The notes under the pieces are model-generated. The model was not told the origin of the DNA and did no database searches. It saw only the letters and a program-made list of their open reading frames with translations. The position numbers and the translations under genes are program-made. Below, one piece after another: positions 35,098 through 45,198 of a DNA stretch of 64,000 bases. Source of the DNA: Pseudomonas sp. R84. Lineage in GTDB: Bacteria; Pseudomonadota; Gammaproteobacteria; Pseudomonadales; Pseudomonadaceae. Where the stretch lies: positions 372,001 to 436,000 of the forward strand of contig NZ_CP019426.1 of NCBI RefSeq assembly GCF_009834515.1, read 5' to 3'. The first letter of the stretch is position 1, and each line of letters starts with the position of its first letter.

Positions 35098-35735
35098 TGC
35101 AGACGGTGGCAGTTATCGATTACGGCATGGGCAACCTGCACTCGGTGGCCAAGGCCCTCGAGCACGTCGGTGCCGGTAAAGTGCTGATCACCAGCGATGC
35201 TGCGGTAATTCGCGAAGCTGACCGCGTGGTGTTCCCCGGTGTTGGCGCGATTCGCGATTGCATGGCGGAAATCCGTCGCCTCGGTTTCGATTCGCTGGTG
35301 CGCGAAGTCAGTCAGGATCGTCCGTTCCTCGGCATCTGTGTCGGCATGCAAGCCTTGCTCGACACCAGCGAAGAGAACGATGGCGTCGACTGCATCGGTC
35401 TGTTCCCGGGTGCGGTGAAATTCTTCGGCAAAGACCTGCATGAAGACGGCGAGCACCTGAAAGTCCCGCACATGGGCTGGAACGAAGTGAAACAGATGGT
35501 CAGCCATCCGCTGTGGCATGACATTCCGGACATGGCGCGTTTCTACTTCGTGCACAGCTACTACATCGCCGCCGCCAATGCGCGGCAAGTGGTGGGAGGC
35601 GGTCATTACGGCGTCGATTTCGCTGCGGCGCTGGCCGATGGCTCGCGTTTCGCCGTGCAGTTCCACCCGGAGAAAAGCCATACCCATGGCCTGCAATTGC
35701 TGCAGAACTTCGCCGCGTGGGACGGTCGCTGGTAA
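35097..35735 (+). CDS. hisH: Imidazole glycerol phosphate synthase, glutaminase subunit
   Basis: A 212-residue class I glutamine amidotransferase. The nucleophile is Cys in '[11 protein letters not shown]' near residue 80 and the His-Glu pair lies in '[18 protein letters not shown]' near 185-200. It supplies ammonia to HisF through the shared complex. It starts within the last base of hisB and abuts the DUF2164 gene directly. Confidence 0.98.
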   Translation: MQTVAVIDYGMGNLHSVAKALEHVGAGKVLITSDAAVIREADRVVFPGVGAIRDCMAEIRRLGFDSLVREVSQDRPFLGICVGMQALLDTSEENDGVDCIGLFPGAVKFFGKDLHEDGEHLKVPHMGWNEVKQMVSHPLWHDIPDMARFYFVHSYYIAAANARQVVGGGHYGVDFAAALADGSRFAVQFHPEKSHTHGLQLLQNFAAWDGRW

Positions 35736-35996
35736 ATGGCTGCCAAGAAATCCAAACCGCCGATTCTGACCCTCACTCCCGAGCAGGAGAACGAGGCCAA
35801 TCGCAAGATTCAGCGGTTCATGGAAGACCGCTTCGAACTGGACCTGGGTTCGTTCGAAGCGGCGGAAATTCTTGAGCTGTTTACCCGCGAAATTGCTCCG
35901 CACTATTACAACAGGGCGATTTTCGATGTGCAGACCCACCTCAAAGAGCGGTTTGAAAGCATCGAAAGCGACCTGTGGGCGCTCGAGAAAAACTGA
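35736..35996 (+). CDS. DUF2164 family protein
   Basis: An 86-residue protein starting directly after the hisH stop. 'LTPEQENEANRKIQRFMEDRFELDLGSFEAAEIL' and 'FTREIAPHYYNRAIFDVQTHLKERFESIESDLWALE' are the two conserved helices of DUF2164. Function is unknown. Its fixed place between hisH and hisA in Pseudomonas hints at a link to the histidine operon, but it could be a passenger. Confidence 0.88.
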   Translation: MAAKKSKPPILTLTPEQENEANRKIQRFMEDRFELDLGSFEAAEILELFTREIAPHYYNRAIFDVQTHLKERFESIESDLWALEKN

Positions 35997-36038
35997 TTTC
36001 CGAGCCAAGCTGAACATTCAAATTTGAAGGTTTGCCAG

Positions 36039-36776
36039 ATGCTGATTATTCCCGCTATCGATCTTAAAGACGGTGCCTGCGTACGTCTGCGCCAGGGCCG
36101 CATGGAAGATTCCACAGTGTTCTCCGATGACCCGGTGAGCATGGCTGCCAAGTGGGTGGAGGGCGGTTGCCGCCGTCTGCATCTGGTCGATCTGAACGGC
36201 GCGTTCGAAGGCCAGCCAGTCAACGGCGAAGTGGTCACCGCAATCGCCAAACGCTACCCGACCCTGCCGATCCAGATCGGTGGCGGCATCCGCTCGCTGG
36301 AAACCATCGAGCACTACGTCAAGGCGGGCGTGAGCTACGTGATCATCGGCACCAAAGCCGTGAAAGATCCTGCATTCGTCGCTGAAGCCTGCCGCGCGTT
36401 CCCAGGCAAGATCATTGTTGGTCTGGACGCCAAAGACGGCTTTGTCGCCACCGATGGCTGGGCTGAAATCAGCACCGTGCAGGTCATCGATCTGGCCAAG
36501 CAGTTTGAAGCCGACGGCGTGTCCTCGATCGTTTATACCGACATCGCCAAAGACGGCATGATGCAGGGCTGCAATGTGCCGTTCACCGCTGCGCTGGCCG
36601 CTGCCACGAAAATCCCGGTGATCGCTTCCGGCGGCATCCACAATCTGGGTGACATCAAGTCGCTGCTCGACGCCAGGGCGCCGGGCATCATCGGCGCCAT
36701 CACCGGCCGGGCGATTTATGAAGGCACCCTCGACGTCGCCGAAGCGCAAGCTTTCTGCGATTCGTACCAAGGCTGA
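36039..36776 (+). CDS. hisA: ProFAR isomerase HisA
   Basis: A 245-residue TIM-barrel enzyme, step four of histidine synthesis. ATG 36039 ([12 protein letters not shown]) is the standard start, with Asp8 catalytic in 'PAIDLKDG' and Asp in '[12 protein letters not shown]' near 128. Phosphate sites are 'IGGGIRSL' and '[10 protein letters not shown]'. The longer frame from 36024 is not needed. Confidence 0.98.
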   Translation: MLIIPAIDLKDGACVRLRQGRMEDSTVFSDDPVSMAAKWVEGGCRRLHLVDLNGAFEGQPVNGEVVTAIAKRYPTLPIQIGGGIRSLETIEHYVKAGVSYVIIGTKAVKDPAFVAEACRAFPGKIIVGLDAKDGFVATDGWAEISTVQVIDLAKQFEADGVSSIVYTDIAKDGMMQGCNVPFTAALAAATKIPVIASGGIHNLGDIKSLLDARAPGIIGAITGRAIYEGTLDVAEAQAFCDSYQG

Positions 36777-36785
36777 GGACTGACC

Positions 36786-37556
36786 ATGGCGCTGGCCAAA
36801 CGCATCATCCCTTGCCTGGACGTGGACAACGGCCGGGTCGTCAAAGGTGTGAAGTTCGAAAACATCCGCGACGCCGGTGACCCGGTGGAAATCGCCCGTC
36901 GTTACGACGAGCAGGGCGCCGACGAGATTACCTTTCTCGACATCACCGCCAGCGTCGATGGCCGCGACACCACGCTGCATACCGTCGAGCGCATGGCCAG
37001 TCAGGTGTTCATCCCGCTGACCGTCGGCGGTGGTGTGCGTACCGTGCAGGACATCCGTAACCTGCTGAATGCCGGTGCGGACAAGGTCTCGATCAACACC
37101 GCTGCCGTGTTCAACCCGGAATTCGTTGGTGAAGCGGCGCAGCATTTCGGCTCGCAGTGCATCGTCGTTGCCATCGACGCCAAGAAGGTTTCCGGCCCGG
37201 GCGAGACCCCGCGTTGGGAAATCTTCACCCACGGCGGGCGCAAGCCAACCGGCCTCGACGCAGTCGAGTGGGCGAAGAAAATGGAAGGCCTCGGCGCCGG
37301 CGAAATCCTCCTGACCAGCATGGATCAGGACGGCATGAAAAACGGCTTCGACCTCGGCGTGACCCGCGCGATCAGCGATGCGCTGGGCATTCCAGTGATC
37401 GCTTCCGGCGGTGTCGGCAACTTGCAGCATCTGGCTGACGGTATTCTCGAAGGCCACGCCAGCGCTGTATTGGCGGCGAGTATTTTCCACTTCGGCGAAT
37501 ACACCGTGCAGGAAGCCAAGGCCTACATGGCCAAACGCGGCATCGTCATGCGTTAA
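36786..37556 (+). CDS. hisF: Imidazole glycerol phosphate synthase, cyclase subunit
   Basis: A 256-residue TIM barrel. Asp11 in '[14 protein letters not shown]' and Asp130 in 'VVAIDAKKV' are the catalytic pair, with phosphate loops '[11 protein letters not shown]' and '[11 protein letters not shown]'. It pairs with HisH and lies nine bases after hisA, ending the his block. Confidence 0.98.
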   Translation: MALAKRIIPCLDVDNGRVVKGVKFENIRDAGDPVEIARRYDEQGADEITFLDITASVDGRDTTLHTVERMASQVFIPLTVGGGVRTVQDIRNLLNAGADKVSINTAAVFNPEFVGEAAQHFGSQCIVVAIDAKKVSGPGETPRWEIFTHGGRKPTGLDAVEWAKKMEGLGAGEILLTSMDQDGMKNGFDLGVTRAISDALGIPVIASGGVGNLQHLADGILEGHASAVLAASIFHFGEYTVQEAKAYMAKRGIVMR

Positions 37557-37638
37557 GCGTCAAGATCGATACAGGCCAGTGGACAGCATGGCGCACCCAA
37601 GGCACTCTTGGGCACGCCATGGATTCCGGTAGCCCGAC

Positions 37639-38394
37639 ATGATCAAACGCCTGCTTCTTGTTTGCGCCAGTGCATCGATGTTGCTCATCAACATTGCCCG
37701 GGCCGAAAACAGTCCCGACACCGATCTGGTGCTTCTAACCGAAAACTTCCCGCCGTACAACATGGCGAAGAACGGCAAGAATTTCGCCCAGGGTGAGAAC
37801 ATCAACGGCATCGCCACCGACATCGTCCGTGAGGTGTTCCAGCGCGCCGGCATCACCTACAGCCTGACCCTGCGCTTTCCTTGGGAGCGTGTCTATAAAC
37901 TGGCTTTGGAAAATCCCGGTTACGGCGCCTTTGTGATGGCGCGTCTGCCAGACCGCGAAAAACTCTTCAAATGGGTTGGTCCCATCGGTCCCGATGACTG
38001 GATCATGCTGGCCAAGGCTGACAGCAAGATCACCCTCGAAACCCTCAATGATGCGCGTAGATACAAGATCGGCGCCTACAAGGGCGATGCGATTGCCGAG
38101 ACATTGACCAAACAAGGCCTGAAGCCGATCGTGGTACTGCGCGATCAGGACAACGCGAAGAAACTCGTCAATGGCCAGATTGATCTGTGGGCCACTGGTG
38201 ATCCTGCCGGCCGTTATCTGGCACGGCAGGATGGGGTCACCGGCCTGAAAACCGTGCTGCGCTTCAACAGTGCCGAGTTGTACCTGGCGCTGAACAAGGA
38301 CGTCTCCGATGAAGTCGTCGCCAGGCTTCAGGCTGCGCTGGATCAGCTGCGCAAGGAAGGTGTGGTCGACGAAATCATGGCGCGCTATCTATAG
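37639..38394 (+). CDS. Periplasmic family-3 solute-binding protein, no transporter attached
   Basis: A 251-residue protein with signal peptide (cut after 'NIARA', about residue 21). 'LTENFPPYNM' then 'INGIATDIVREVFQRAGITYSLTLRFPWERVYKLAL' is the pattern of the SBP_bac_3 subfamily that commonly occurs without permease genes. It may feed a permease elsewhere or serve as a periplasmic sensor. Its 3' end overlaps the converging Vps62-like gene by 20 bases. Confidence 0.85.
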   Translation: MIKRLLLVCASASMLLINIARAENSPDTDLVLLTENFPPYNMAKNGKNFAQGENINGIATDIVREVFQRAGITYSLTLRFPWERVYKLALENPGYGAFVMARLPDREKLFKWVGPIGPDDWIMLAKADSKITLETLNDARRYKIGAYKGDAIAETLTKQGLKPIVVLRDQDNAKKLVNGQIDLWATGDPAGRYLARQDGVTGLKTVLRFNSAELYLALNKDVSDEVVARLQAALDQLRKEGVVDEIMARYL

Positions 38395-39751
38395 CAACCT
38401 CCAGGTCCGGTTGTGGTTGCGCGCTAACGTTGGTGCCATCGATGTCCGGATCTGCCGGGGTGTCTGTCTTCAGTGGCGGACATGCGCTGACGACCGCGAC
38501 GGACTCCGGCGGATATTGCGTCAACAGCACGCTTGAATCGTCGGTATAACCAAAGTCGACCGCTACTTGAGTGCCGTCTTCCCGTACCAACTCGTAATGG
38601 CTTTGCAGCTGATAAACCGCGACGGCTGTTTGCTTCGGCGCCATGCCAATCACCACTTGAGGTCGTAGCTCGTTCCAGCCGCTGGAAGACGTCTCGGTGT
38701 GGGTCAAACTCTTCGGCAGGCAGGCTGAGAACTTTGTCAGGCGGATATCGCTGAGAGGCATGGTCGGCCAGGCTTTGACGATTTCCATGGCGGTAAAACC
38801 CTGGAACATGCGCATCGTCACCGCGTTTTGCGCACGCGGCGCCGTCCATTTAACGGCCCGATACTTGTCCGACTCATTGCGTTCGTGACCAATGAGCAAG
38901 TATTCGTCAGTTCTTTTCAGTGCGTAGTAGGGCGAATTGCGAAATTGTTCGCCGGGATGAGCATGGTCTCGCACTACAAACCAAGGCAGGTGGGCAATCT
39001 GGGTGACAGTGGCAGGTTCGTTTACTGCGGGCTTCGCGTACCCGGTCAGAATCGGAATTGGCGGCGGTGCGCTGACTTGTAGCGGGATTTGCATGCGCAG
39101 GCTGTACGCCGTCGAGGGTGCTACAGGCTTGCTATAACCCTGGATGCCCACGAAGGTGCAGGGCGCAAAATGGATGTCGCCTGCGGCGGCAGTCGGCGGT
39201 TCGATGCCAAAGGCGCTGAAACTGAGTTTGGCGCCGCTGCCCTTGTCATTCCAGATCAACTCGCCGACGTTCGCTGCGATCACCAGGTCGAGCCTGACGC
39301 AGCGCACCGAGTTCAACGAAGGTTTACAGTGATCGTTGGAGCACACGAGCCCCAGAGCGACGTAGCCTACAGGGGCCAAAGGTCGCCAGATCGACATGGG
39401 TGTGACACTGGGCGCCCCGGTTTCTTTCCAGACAAGTTCAAAGTCGACAGGGCGGGCCAGTGCCTTCCCTTTAGTGCTCTGGGCCCCTTCCATATCTTTC
39501 TCGCAGACCACCGCTGCGACCATTTCGCCATTGATATTGGTGCCGCCGGGAATGAGCACGTCGCCCAGCGGAAAGTAGCCCGGCAATGCATCCGGAGCAG
39601 GGGTGGGGCGCCAGAACGTGGCGGGTTTTGCTTTGGAACCGTTGGTGCTCCAGACCCGGTGAAACTCCGTGGTGAAGTTGATCAGCAGATTGTCCTGCGT
39701 GATCGGTTCCATCTGCTTGGGGTGGGCTGCGGTGTTGTCTTCGATAGTCAT
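38375..39751 (-). CDS. Vps62-related protein
   Basis: A 458-residue protein from ATG 39751 (MTIEDN); the frame can extend to 39790. Repeated blocks such as 'RPTPAPDALPGYFPLGDV' and 'WRPLAPVGYVALGLV' are the hallmark of Vps62/DUF946-type proteins, where 'W.P..P.GY..LGDV' repeats occur. The name comes from yeast; the bacterial role is unknown. There is no signal peptide, and the protein is rich in short beta blocks, possibly a lectin-like or pore-forming fold. Related proteins occur in plants and fungi. Confidence 0.72.
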   Translation of the reverse strand: MTIEDNTAAHPKQMEPITQDNLLINFTTEFHRVWSTNGSKAKPATFWRPTPAPDALPGYFPLGDVLIPGGTNINGEMVAAVVCEKDMEGAQSTKGKALARPVDFELVWKETGAPSVTPMSIWRPLAPVGYVALGLVCSNDHCKPSLNSVRCVRLDLVIAANVGELIWNDKGSGAKLSFSAFGIEPPTAAAGDIHFAPCTFVGIQGYSKPVAPSTAYSLRMQIPLQVSAPPPIPILTGYAKPAVNEPATVTQIAHLPWFVVRDHAHPGEQFRNSPYYALKRTDEYLLIGHERNESDKYRAVKWTAPRAQNAVTMRMFQGFTAMEIVKAWPTMPLSDIRLTKFSACLPKSLTHTETSSSGWNELRPQVVIGMAPKQTAVAVYQLQSHYELVREDGTQVAVDFGYTDDSSVLLTQYPPESVAVVSACPPLKTDTPADPDIDGTNVSAQPQPDLEVAIDSAP

Positions 39752-39868
39752 GATGATTCCTGATAGTTGAAAGCGACGCGAGGGCGTCACGACCTGTTGC
39801 AGGTCGCACTATCGGGAACGGAGATGGTTATCGGGTGGTAACTATGTATGTGTCAGCGTCACAAAGTG

Positions 39869-40645
39869 CTACCGATACACGCCGTCCTTGCCATGGCCAG
39901 CCATGGCGCGATTGCTGCGTACGCTGATCATCTGTTTGATATCGATCCACTCGATGCCCTGAGCCTTCAACTTCGGCAATTCGCGCTCCAGCACCGCCAG
40001 CGTTTGCGGATACGGATGGCCGATCATCACCGCCGAACCCTGTTTGCGCGCCAGGTTGATCGCAGTCTGCAGTTGCGTGTAAATCGCGGTTTCAGTGCGC
40101 TCGTCATCAAGGAACACATCCCGCGACACGCTGGCCAGATCGATCTTCTGCGCCTGCTGCGCGGCGACGGTCTGGGCGCTGGTGCGGCTATCGACGAAGA
40201 ACTTGTGCCGGCGCTGCAATTCGCCCATCAACCATGCCATCGCCACTGGCTGCGCGGTCATGCGGCTGCCCATGTGGTTATTGATGCCGGCGGTGTACGG
40301 GACCATTTTGAACGCGGCGTTCAGGCGTTTTTCCAGTTCTTCGATGGGCAGTTCGGGGTGCCAGGCGAACGGCCCGGTGGCCGGATCCATTGGCATATGC
40401 AGAATGACAATCTTGCCGGCGCGATGGGCTTCGCGGGCGAACTCGGTGGCGTGCGGGGTATCAGGCATGATCGCCGTGGTCACCGGGCCGGGCAAGGCCA
40501 GCACGCGGCGATCCCGGGGCAGATTCTGCCCCAGGTCGTCGATGATCAGTGTCAGGTAGGCTTTGTGCGGTTTCGGGCTGGCGGGCTCTGCGTGAGCAGC
40601 ACCTGCCAGACAGCACAACAGAACGAAGACGAAACGCAAAGACAT
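39869..40645 (-). CDS. Divergent polysaccharide deacetylase family protein
   Basis: A 258-residue exported protein (signal peptide to about residue 20, 'GAAHAEPAS'). 'AYLTLIIDDLGQNLPRDRRVLALPGPVTTAIMP' is the N-terminal block of the divergent polysaccharide deacetylase family, with Asp pair in 'IDDLG', 'LHMPMDP' and 'NNHMGSRMT' as metal-site region. It is placed two bases after ctpA, as often in Pseudomonas. Substrate may be an envelope glycan. Confidence 0.88.
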   Translation of the reverse strand: MSLRFVFVLLCCLAGAAHAEPASPKPHKAYLTLIIDDLGQNLPRDRRVLALPGPVTTAIMPDTPHATEFAREAHRAGKIVILHMPMDPATGPFAWHPELPIEELEKRLNAAFKMVPYTAGINNHMGSRMTAQPVAMAWLMGELQRRHKFFVDSRTSAQTVAAQQAQKIDLASVSRDVFLDDERTETAIYTQLQTAINLARKQGSAVMIGHPYPQTLAVLERELPKLKAQGIEWIDIKQMISVRSNRAMAGHGKDGVYR

Positions 40646-40647
40646 CC

Positions 40648-41967
40648 TCAGCGGCCGGATGTGATGCTCAGCCCTTTGAGCAGGCTCAGGGCCTGGGCCA
40701 ATTGGTAATCGTCATCCTGCGGCATGGCTTTGGGCTTGGCGCCGGAGCCGGTCGGTTTGTCCGCGCCGCCGTTGCCGTTGCCCAAGTGACCTTGCAGGTC
40801 GGCTTCCTTGAAGTAATCGCCGTCCGCCTCGTTGGTGATCTTGGCTTTGCGCACTTCGATGTCCGGGACGATGCCCTGCGCCTGAATCGAGCGGCCGTTC
40901 GGCGTGAAGTACAGCGCCGTGGTGATCTTCAGTGCACGGTCGTTGTTCAGCGGCAGCACGGTTTGTACCGAGCCTTTGCCGAAACTGGTGGTGCCCATGA
41001 CCACCGCGCGTTTTTGATCCTGCAGGGCACCGGCGACGATTTCCGAGGCCGAGGCACTGCCACCGTTGATCAACACAACCATCGGCACCGCTTCGCTTTC
41101 GTCTTTGCCGGTGGCCGAGAAGCGCAGTTCGGAATTGGCGATCCGGCCTTTGGTGTAGACGATCAGACCTTTGGTGATGAAGTGGTCGACCACTTCCACC
41201 GCCGCCTGCAACACGCCGCCCGGGTTGTTGCGCAGGTCGAGAATGATGCCGTTGAGCTTCTTGCCGTTGTCCTTGCGCAGCTTGGCCAGGGCCTTGGAGA
41301 CCTCTTCGCCGGTCTTGACCTGGAACTGGGTGATGCGGATGTACGCGTAGCCGGTTTCCAGCAGCTGCGCCTTGACGCTCTTCACCTGAATCACCGCACG
41401 GGCCAGAGTCACGTCGAATGGCGTGCCGCCGTCGCGTACCAAGGTCAGGGTGATTTTCTGGCCGATCTTGCCGCGCATCTTGTCCACGGCTTCGGTCATG
41501 GTCTGGCCGCGCGTTGGCGCACCATTGATCTTGACGATGAAGTCGCCGGCCTGAATACCGGCCTTCGACGCCGGGGTGTCATCGATTGGCGAGACCACTT
41601 TGATGAAACCGTCTTCGGCGCCGACTTCGATGCCCAGGCCGCCGAATTCACCGCTGGTGCTTTCCTGCAGCTCGGTGAAATCTTCAGGGCCAAGGTAGGC
41701 CGAGTGCGGATCAAGGTTGCTGAGCATGCCCTTGATCGCGTTTTCCAGCAGGGTCTTGTCGTCCACCGGCTCGACGTAAGCGGCTTTGATCCGGTCCATG
41801 ACCTCGGCAAAGGTGCGCAACTCTTCCAGCGGCAACGGCGCCTTGGAGGTCGCGGCAGTGCCTGCCGGAGCGACGGCCGGGGCCGGTTGCGCGGCGAACG
41901 CCAGAGGCGCGCCGATCACCAGAGCGATCGTCAGGGCCAGCGAGGTAAGGCGGGACAAATGCAGCAT
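40648..41967 (-). CDS. ctpA: Carboxy-terminal processing protease CtpA-like (S41)
   Basis: A 439-residue periplasmic protease with signal peptide (cut near 'LAFAAQ'). PDZ domain with 'GLGIEVGAEDGFIKVVSPIDDTPASKAGIQAGD' near 105-140, then S41 core: Ser in 'NGGSASASEIV' and Lys in 'TTSFGKGSVQTV' form the Ser/Lys dyad. The C-terminal helical tail is typical. In Pseudomonas, CtpA degrades peptidoglycan cross-link hydrolases with the partner LbcA. It sits after envC, in the same direction. Confidence 0.92.
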   Translation of the reverse strand: MLHLSRLTSLALTIALVIGAPLAFAAQPAPAVAPAGTAATSKAPLPLEELRTFAEVMDRIKAAYVEPVDDKTLLENAIKGMLSNLDPHSAYLGPEDFTELQESTSGEFGGLGIEVGAEDGFIKVVSPIDDTPASKAGIQAGDFIVKINGAPTRGQTMTEAVDKMRGKIGQKITLTLVRDGGTPFDVTLARAVIQVKSVKAQLLETGYAYIRITQFQVKTGEEVSKALAKLRKDNGKKLNGIILDLRNNPGGVLQAAVEVVDHFITKGLIVYTKGRIANSELRFSATGKDESEAVPMVVLINGGSASASEIVAGALQDQKRAVVMGTTSFGKGSVQTVLPLNNDRALKITTALYFTPNGRSIQAQGIVPDIEVRKAKITNEADGDYFKEADLQGHLGNGNGGADKPTGSGAKPKAMPQDDDYQLAQALSLLKGLSITSGR

Positions 41968-41998
41968 GTCGAACGAACTCCTTAATTAGGCGGTGCGC

Positions 41999-43285
41999 TT
42001 ATCCTTGCGCACGACACCATTGCGCCGGATCACTCGGGTGACCCTGCTGACGAATTGCGAAATACAGCGCTGATGTGTCCTGACCGCCACTATTACCGAC
42101 AGTGGAGATGGACTCACCGGCTTTAACCACATCACCGGCCGACTTGAGCAGCGTCTGGTTGTGACCGTAAAGACTCAGAAAACCGTTACCGTGATCGAGG
42201 ATCACCAGCAGACCGGCGCCACGCAACCAGTCGGCAAACACCACACGACCACCGTGTACCGCATGCACCTGGCTGCCAGCGGAGGCGCTGATCATCACGC
42301 CGTCCCACTTGGTCCGGGCATCGTCGCCACGGCTTTCGCCGAAGCGTGCCAGCAGTCGACCATCAACCGGCCATGGAAGTTTTCCCCGGGTTGCAGCAAA
42401 AGGGCCACCGAAGGTCTCGCCGCTGCTGGAGACCAGCACGCCGGGAGTGGATTTGACCGGTTTCCGTGGGGCGTCGCTGTTTTCAGCCTGCGCCTCACGC
42501 AAACGCTTTTTTTCCGCTTCCTGCTGGGCGATCAGCGCTTTCTGCCGCGCTTCTTCTGCCTCACGGGCCTGACGGGCCAAGGTTTCTTCAATGGTTTTAA
42601 GGACTTTAGACAGGTCTGCCTGATCCTGCTCGCGGGCGGCGAGTTTCTGGTCGCGGGCTTTCACGTCATCGTTGAGCTTGGCGAGGACCTGCTGACGTTC
42701 CTTGCGAACATTTTCCAGTTCGTCGCGCTGGGTATCGAGGCTGCTTTTCTGCACCAGCAACTGTGCCTGCTGGGCAGCAATGTCTTTTTCGACATTGGCC
42801 AGCTGGCGCAGGGTTTCGTTGAAGTTCTTCAACTGCTCCAGGCGGGCCTGGCTCAGGTAATCGTAATAGGTGAGGGTGCGGGCGAATTTCTCGGGATTCT
42901 GCTGGTTGAGCAGCAGCTTGAGGTATTCCTGCCGACCGTTCTGATAAGCCGCACGGGCCTGAATGGCGATCAGTCGCTGCTGTTCAGTGCGCGCGCTCTG
43001 GAGTTTTTTTTTCTCTGCATCGAGTCGCTGCAGCTCGGATTCGCTTTTCTGCAGTTCTTTCTGCAGCGCATCGACCTGTTTCTGCAGCTTGCCCAGCTCG
43101 GTTTCAGTGCCCTTGAGCTCTTTCTGTACGCCGGATTTTTCTTCCTGGACTTTGCTCAGCAGCTTTTTCAGCTCGGCAATGTCCTGACGCGTGGCGTCCA
43201 ACTGCTGTTGGGTTTGCGCGCGCTCGTCAGCGAAGGCCGGTTGGAGCAGGCAGGTCAGAGCGAGGGCGATCAGGACGCGGAGCAT
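41999..43285 (-). CDS. EnvC-like murein hydrolase activator
   Basis: ATG 43285 gives 428 residues with signal peptide (MLRVLIALALTCLLQPAFA); the longer frame to 43438 runs through a REP sequence. Residues about 25-250 form a long coiled coil. The C-terminal LytM domain has 'RTKWDGVMISASAGSQVHAV' where catalytic LytM enzymes have HxxxD, and 'TSALYFAIR' where they have HxH. It therefore lacks metal ligands, like E. coli EnvC, and should activate amidases at division rather than cut murein itself. Confidence 0.9.
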   Translation of the reverse strand: MLRVLIALALTCLLQPAFADERAQTQQQLDATRQDIAELKKLLSKVQEEKSGVQKELKGTETELGKLQKQVDALQKELQKSESELQRLDAEKKKLQSARTEQQRLIAIQARAAYQNGRQEYLKLLLNQQNPEKFARTLTYYDYLSQARLEQLKNFNETLRQLANVEKDIAAQQAQLLVQKSSLDTQRDELENVRKERQQVLAKLNDDVKARDQKLAAREQDQADLSKVLKTIEETLARQAREAEEARQKALIAQQEAEKKRLREAQAENSDAPRKPVKSTPGVLVSSSGETFGGPFAATRGKLPWPVDGRLLARFGESRGDDARTKWDGVMISASAGSQVHAVHGGRVVFADWLRGAGLLVILDHGNGFLSLYGHNQTLLKSAGDVVKAGESISTVGNSGGQDTSALYFAIRQQGHPSDPAQWCRAQG

Positions 43286-43399
43286 AGAGGCGGGCGGCAC
43301 CAGGGTAATGGACGGCCTAGTATGCCCGCCCGAGGCTGCAAAAAAAACGCCCAATTGGGGCTGTGTGATAACTGGCCTGAAAAACACCGCAAACCAATG

Positions 43400-43488
43400 C
43401 AGGAGTGAGCCTGCTCGCGATGGCTTACTGACATTCAACAGAGTAGTTGACTGTCAGATGGCTATCGCGAGCAGGCTCACTCCTACAG
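43400..43488. repeat. REP pair, copy 2
   Basis: CAGGAGTGAGCCTGCTCGCGAT and its inverse ATCGCGAGCAGGCTCACTCCTA enclose a TGACATTC/GACTGTCAG centre. It differs from copies 1 and 3 by GTGAG/CTCAC instead of GCGAG/CTCGC with matching changes on both sides. Located between gpmI and envC. Confidence 0.9.
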
Positions 43489-43515
43489 GGTTTTGCGGTG
43501 CTTTGACGATTAGGG

Positions 43516-45045
43516 TCAGACCAGAATCGAAGTGCCGGTCATTTCCGCCGGTTTTTCCAGGCCCAGCAGTTTCAGCATGGTCGGCGCCACGTCCGCCAGC
43601 ACGCCGCCTTCACGGACTTTCAGGTCACGCTTGCCGACGTAAATGAACGGCACCGGCTCAGTGGTGTGCGCGGTGTGCGCCTGGCCAGTGGATTCGTCAG
43701 CCATTTGCTCAACGTTACCGTGGTCAGCAGTGATCAGCGCTTCGCCACCGACTTTTTCCAGTGCTTCAACAATGCGCCCCACGCAAGTGTCGAGGCATTC
43801 AACGGCCTTCACGGCTGCGTCAAACACGCCACTATGGCCAACCATGTCACCGTTGGCGTAGTTGACCACGATCACGTCGTAACGCTGGTTTTCGATGGCG
43901 TCGACGATGCGATCGGTAACCTCGGGTGCGCTCATTTCCGGCTGCAAGTCGTAAGTGGCGACTTTCGGCGACGGGATCAGGATGCGTTCTTCGCCCGGGA
44001 ACGGTTCTTCACGACCGCCGGAGAAGAAGAAGGTCACGTGTGCGTACTTCTCGGTTTCAGCGATGCGCAGCTGGGTTTTGCCGTTCTTCGCCAGATAGTC
44101 GCCAAGGACGTTTTCCAGGCTGCCCGCCGCGAATGCCGACGGTGCCGGAATACTTGCCGCGTATTGGGTCAGCATGACGAAGCCAGCCAGTTTCGGCTGG
44201 CGTGCGCGTTCGAAATCCTTGAAGTCGTCTTCGACGAATACGCGAGTCAGCTCGCGGGCACGGTCGGCGCGGAAGTTCATGAACACCACTGCGTCGCCAT
44301 CTTCGACTTTTACCGGCTCACCGATGGTAGTGGCTTTAACGAATTCGTCGCTCTCGCCGCGAGCGTAAGCAGCGTCCAGGCCTTCCTGCGCGGTGGCCGC
44401 GTTGAATTCGCTGTTGCCATCGACGATCAGGTTGTACGCCTGAGCGACACGATCCCAGCGATTGTCGCGGTCCATGGCGAAGTAGCGGCCGATGATGCTG
44501 GCGATGCGGCCCTTGCCGAGTGCCTGGAAGGTCGCGTCGAGCAACTCGATCGACGATGCAGCGCTTTTCGGCGGGGTGTCGCGGCCATCGAGGAAAGCGT
44601 GCAGGTAGATTTTTTCAGCGCCACGCTTGAAGGCCAGTTCGGCCATGGCGATCAAGTGATCCTGGTGGCTGTGCACGCCGCCATCGGACAACAGGCCCAT
44701 GAGGTGCACGGCTTTACCGGCGGCCACGGCTTTATCCACAGCGGCGCAGATGGTCGGGTTCTCGAAGAATTCGCCGTCGCGGATCGACTTGGTCACGCGG
44801 GTGAAGTCCTGATACACCACGCGGCCGGCGCCGAGGTTCATGTGGCCGACTTCGGAGTTGCCCATCTGGCCGTCCGGCAGACCGACGTCCATGCCGCTGC
44901 CCGAGATCAAGCCGTTGGGCACGGTGGCCCACAGGCGATCAAGGACGGGCTTCTTCGCCGCAAAAACGGCATTGGATTCAGGGCTGTCGCTGTGACCGAA
45001 GCCGTCGAGAATCATCAGGACCAAAGGTTTAGGCGTAGTCGTCAT
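43516..45045 (-). CDS. gpmI: Cofactor-independent phosphoglycerate mutase
   Basis: A 509-residue iPGM, interconverting 3- and 2-phosphoglycerate. '[12 protein letters not shown]' holds the first metal Asp, '[17 protein letters not shown]' near 55-71 the catalytic Ser, and '[11 protein letters not shown]' near 440 the C-terminal metal site. ATG 45045 is favoured by the upstream GAGTGGA; a GTG nine bases before is possible. It diverges from the rhodanese-like gene. Confidence 0.97.
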   Translation of the reverse strand: MTTTPKPLVLMILDGFGHSDSPESNAVFAAKKPVLDRLWATVPNGLISGSGMDVGLPDGQMGNSEVGHMNLGAGRVVYQDFTRVTKSIRDGEFFENPTICAAVDKAVAAGKAVHLMGLLSDGGVHSHQDHLIAMAELAFKRGAEKIYLHAFLDGRDTPPKSAASSIELLDATFQALGKGRIASIIGRYFAMDRDNRWDRVAQAYNLIVDGNSEFNAATAQEGLDAAYARGESDEFVKATTIGEPVKVEDGDAVVFMNFRADRARELTRVFVEDDFKDFERARQPKLAGFVMLTQYAASIPAPSAFAAGSLENVLGDYLAKNGKTQLRIAETEKYAHVTFFFSGGREEPFPGEERILIPSPKVATYDLQPEMSAPEVTDRIVDAIENQRYDVIVVNYANGDMVGHSGVFDAAVKAVECLDTCVGRIVEALEKVGGEALITADHGNVEQMADESTGQAHTAHTTEPVPFIYVGKRDLKVREGGVLADVAPTMLKLLGLEKPAEMTGTSILV

Positions 45046-45198
45046 GGAATCCACTCGTGGCTAATAAAGAAGAGGGCGATGGAAAAGGGAGTTGGAGTTT
45101 AAAGCTAAGTTCCGACCGCGTCACCGCCGGACGGGGTTTGGCCGACCATAGTGGCTGTGTATACTGGCCGACATTTTAACGCCCTGGAACCTCCTTCG

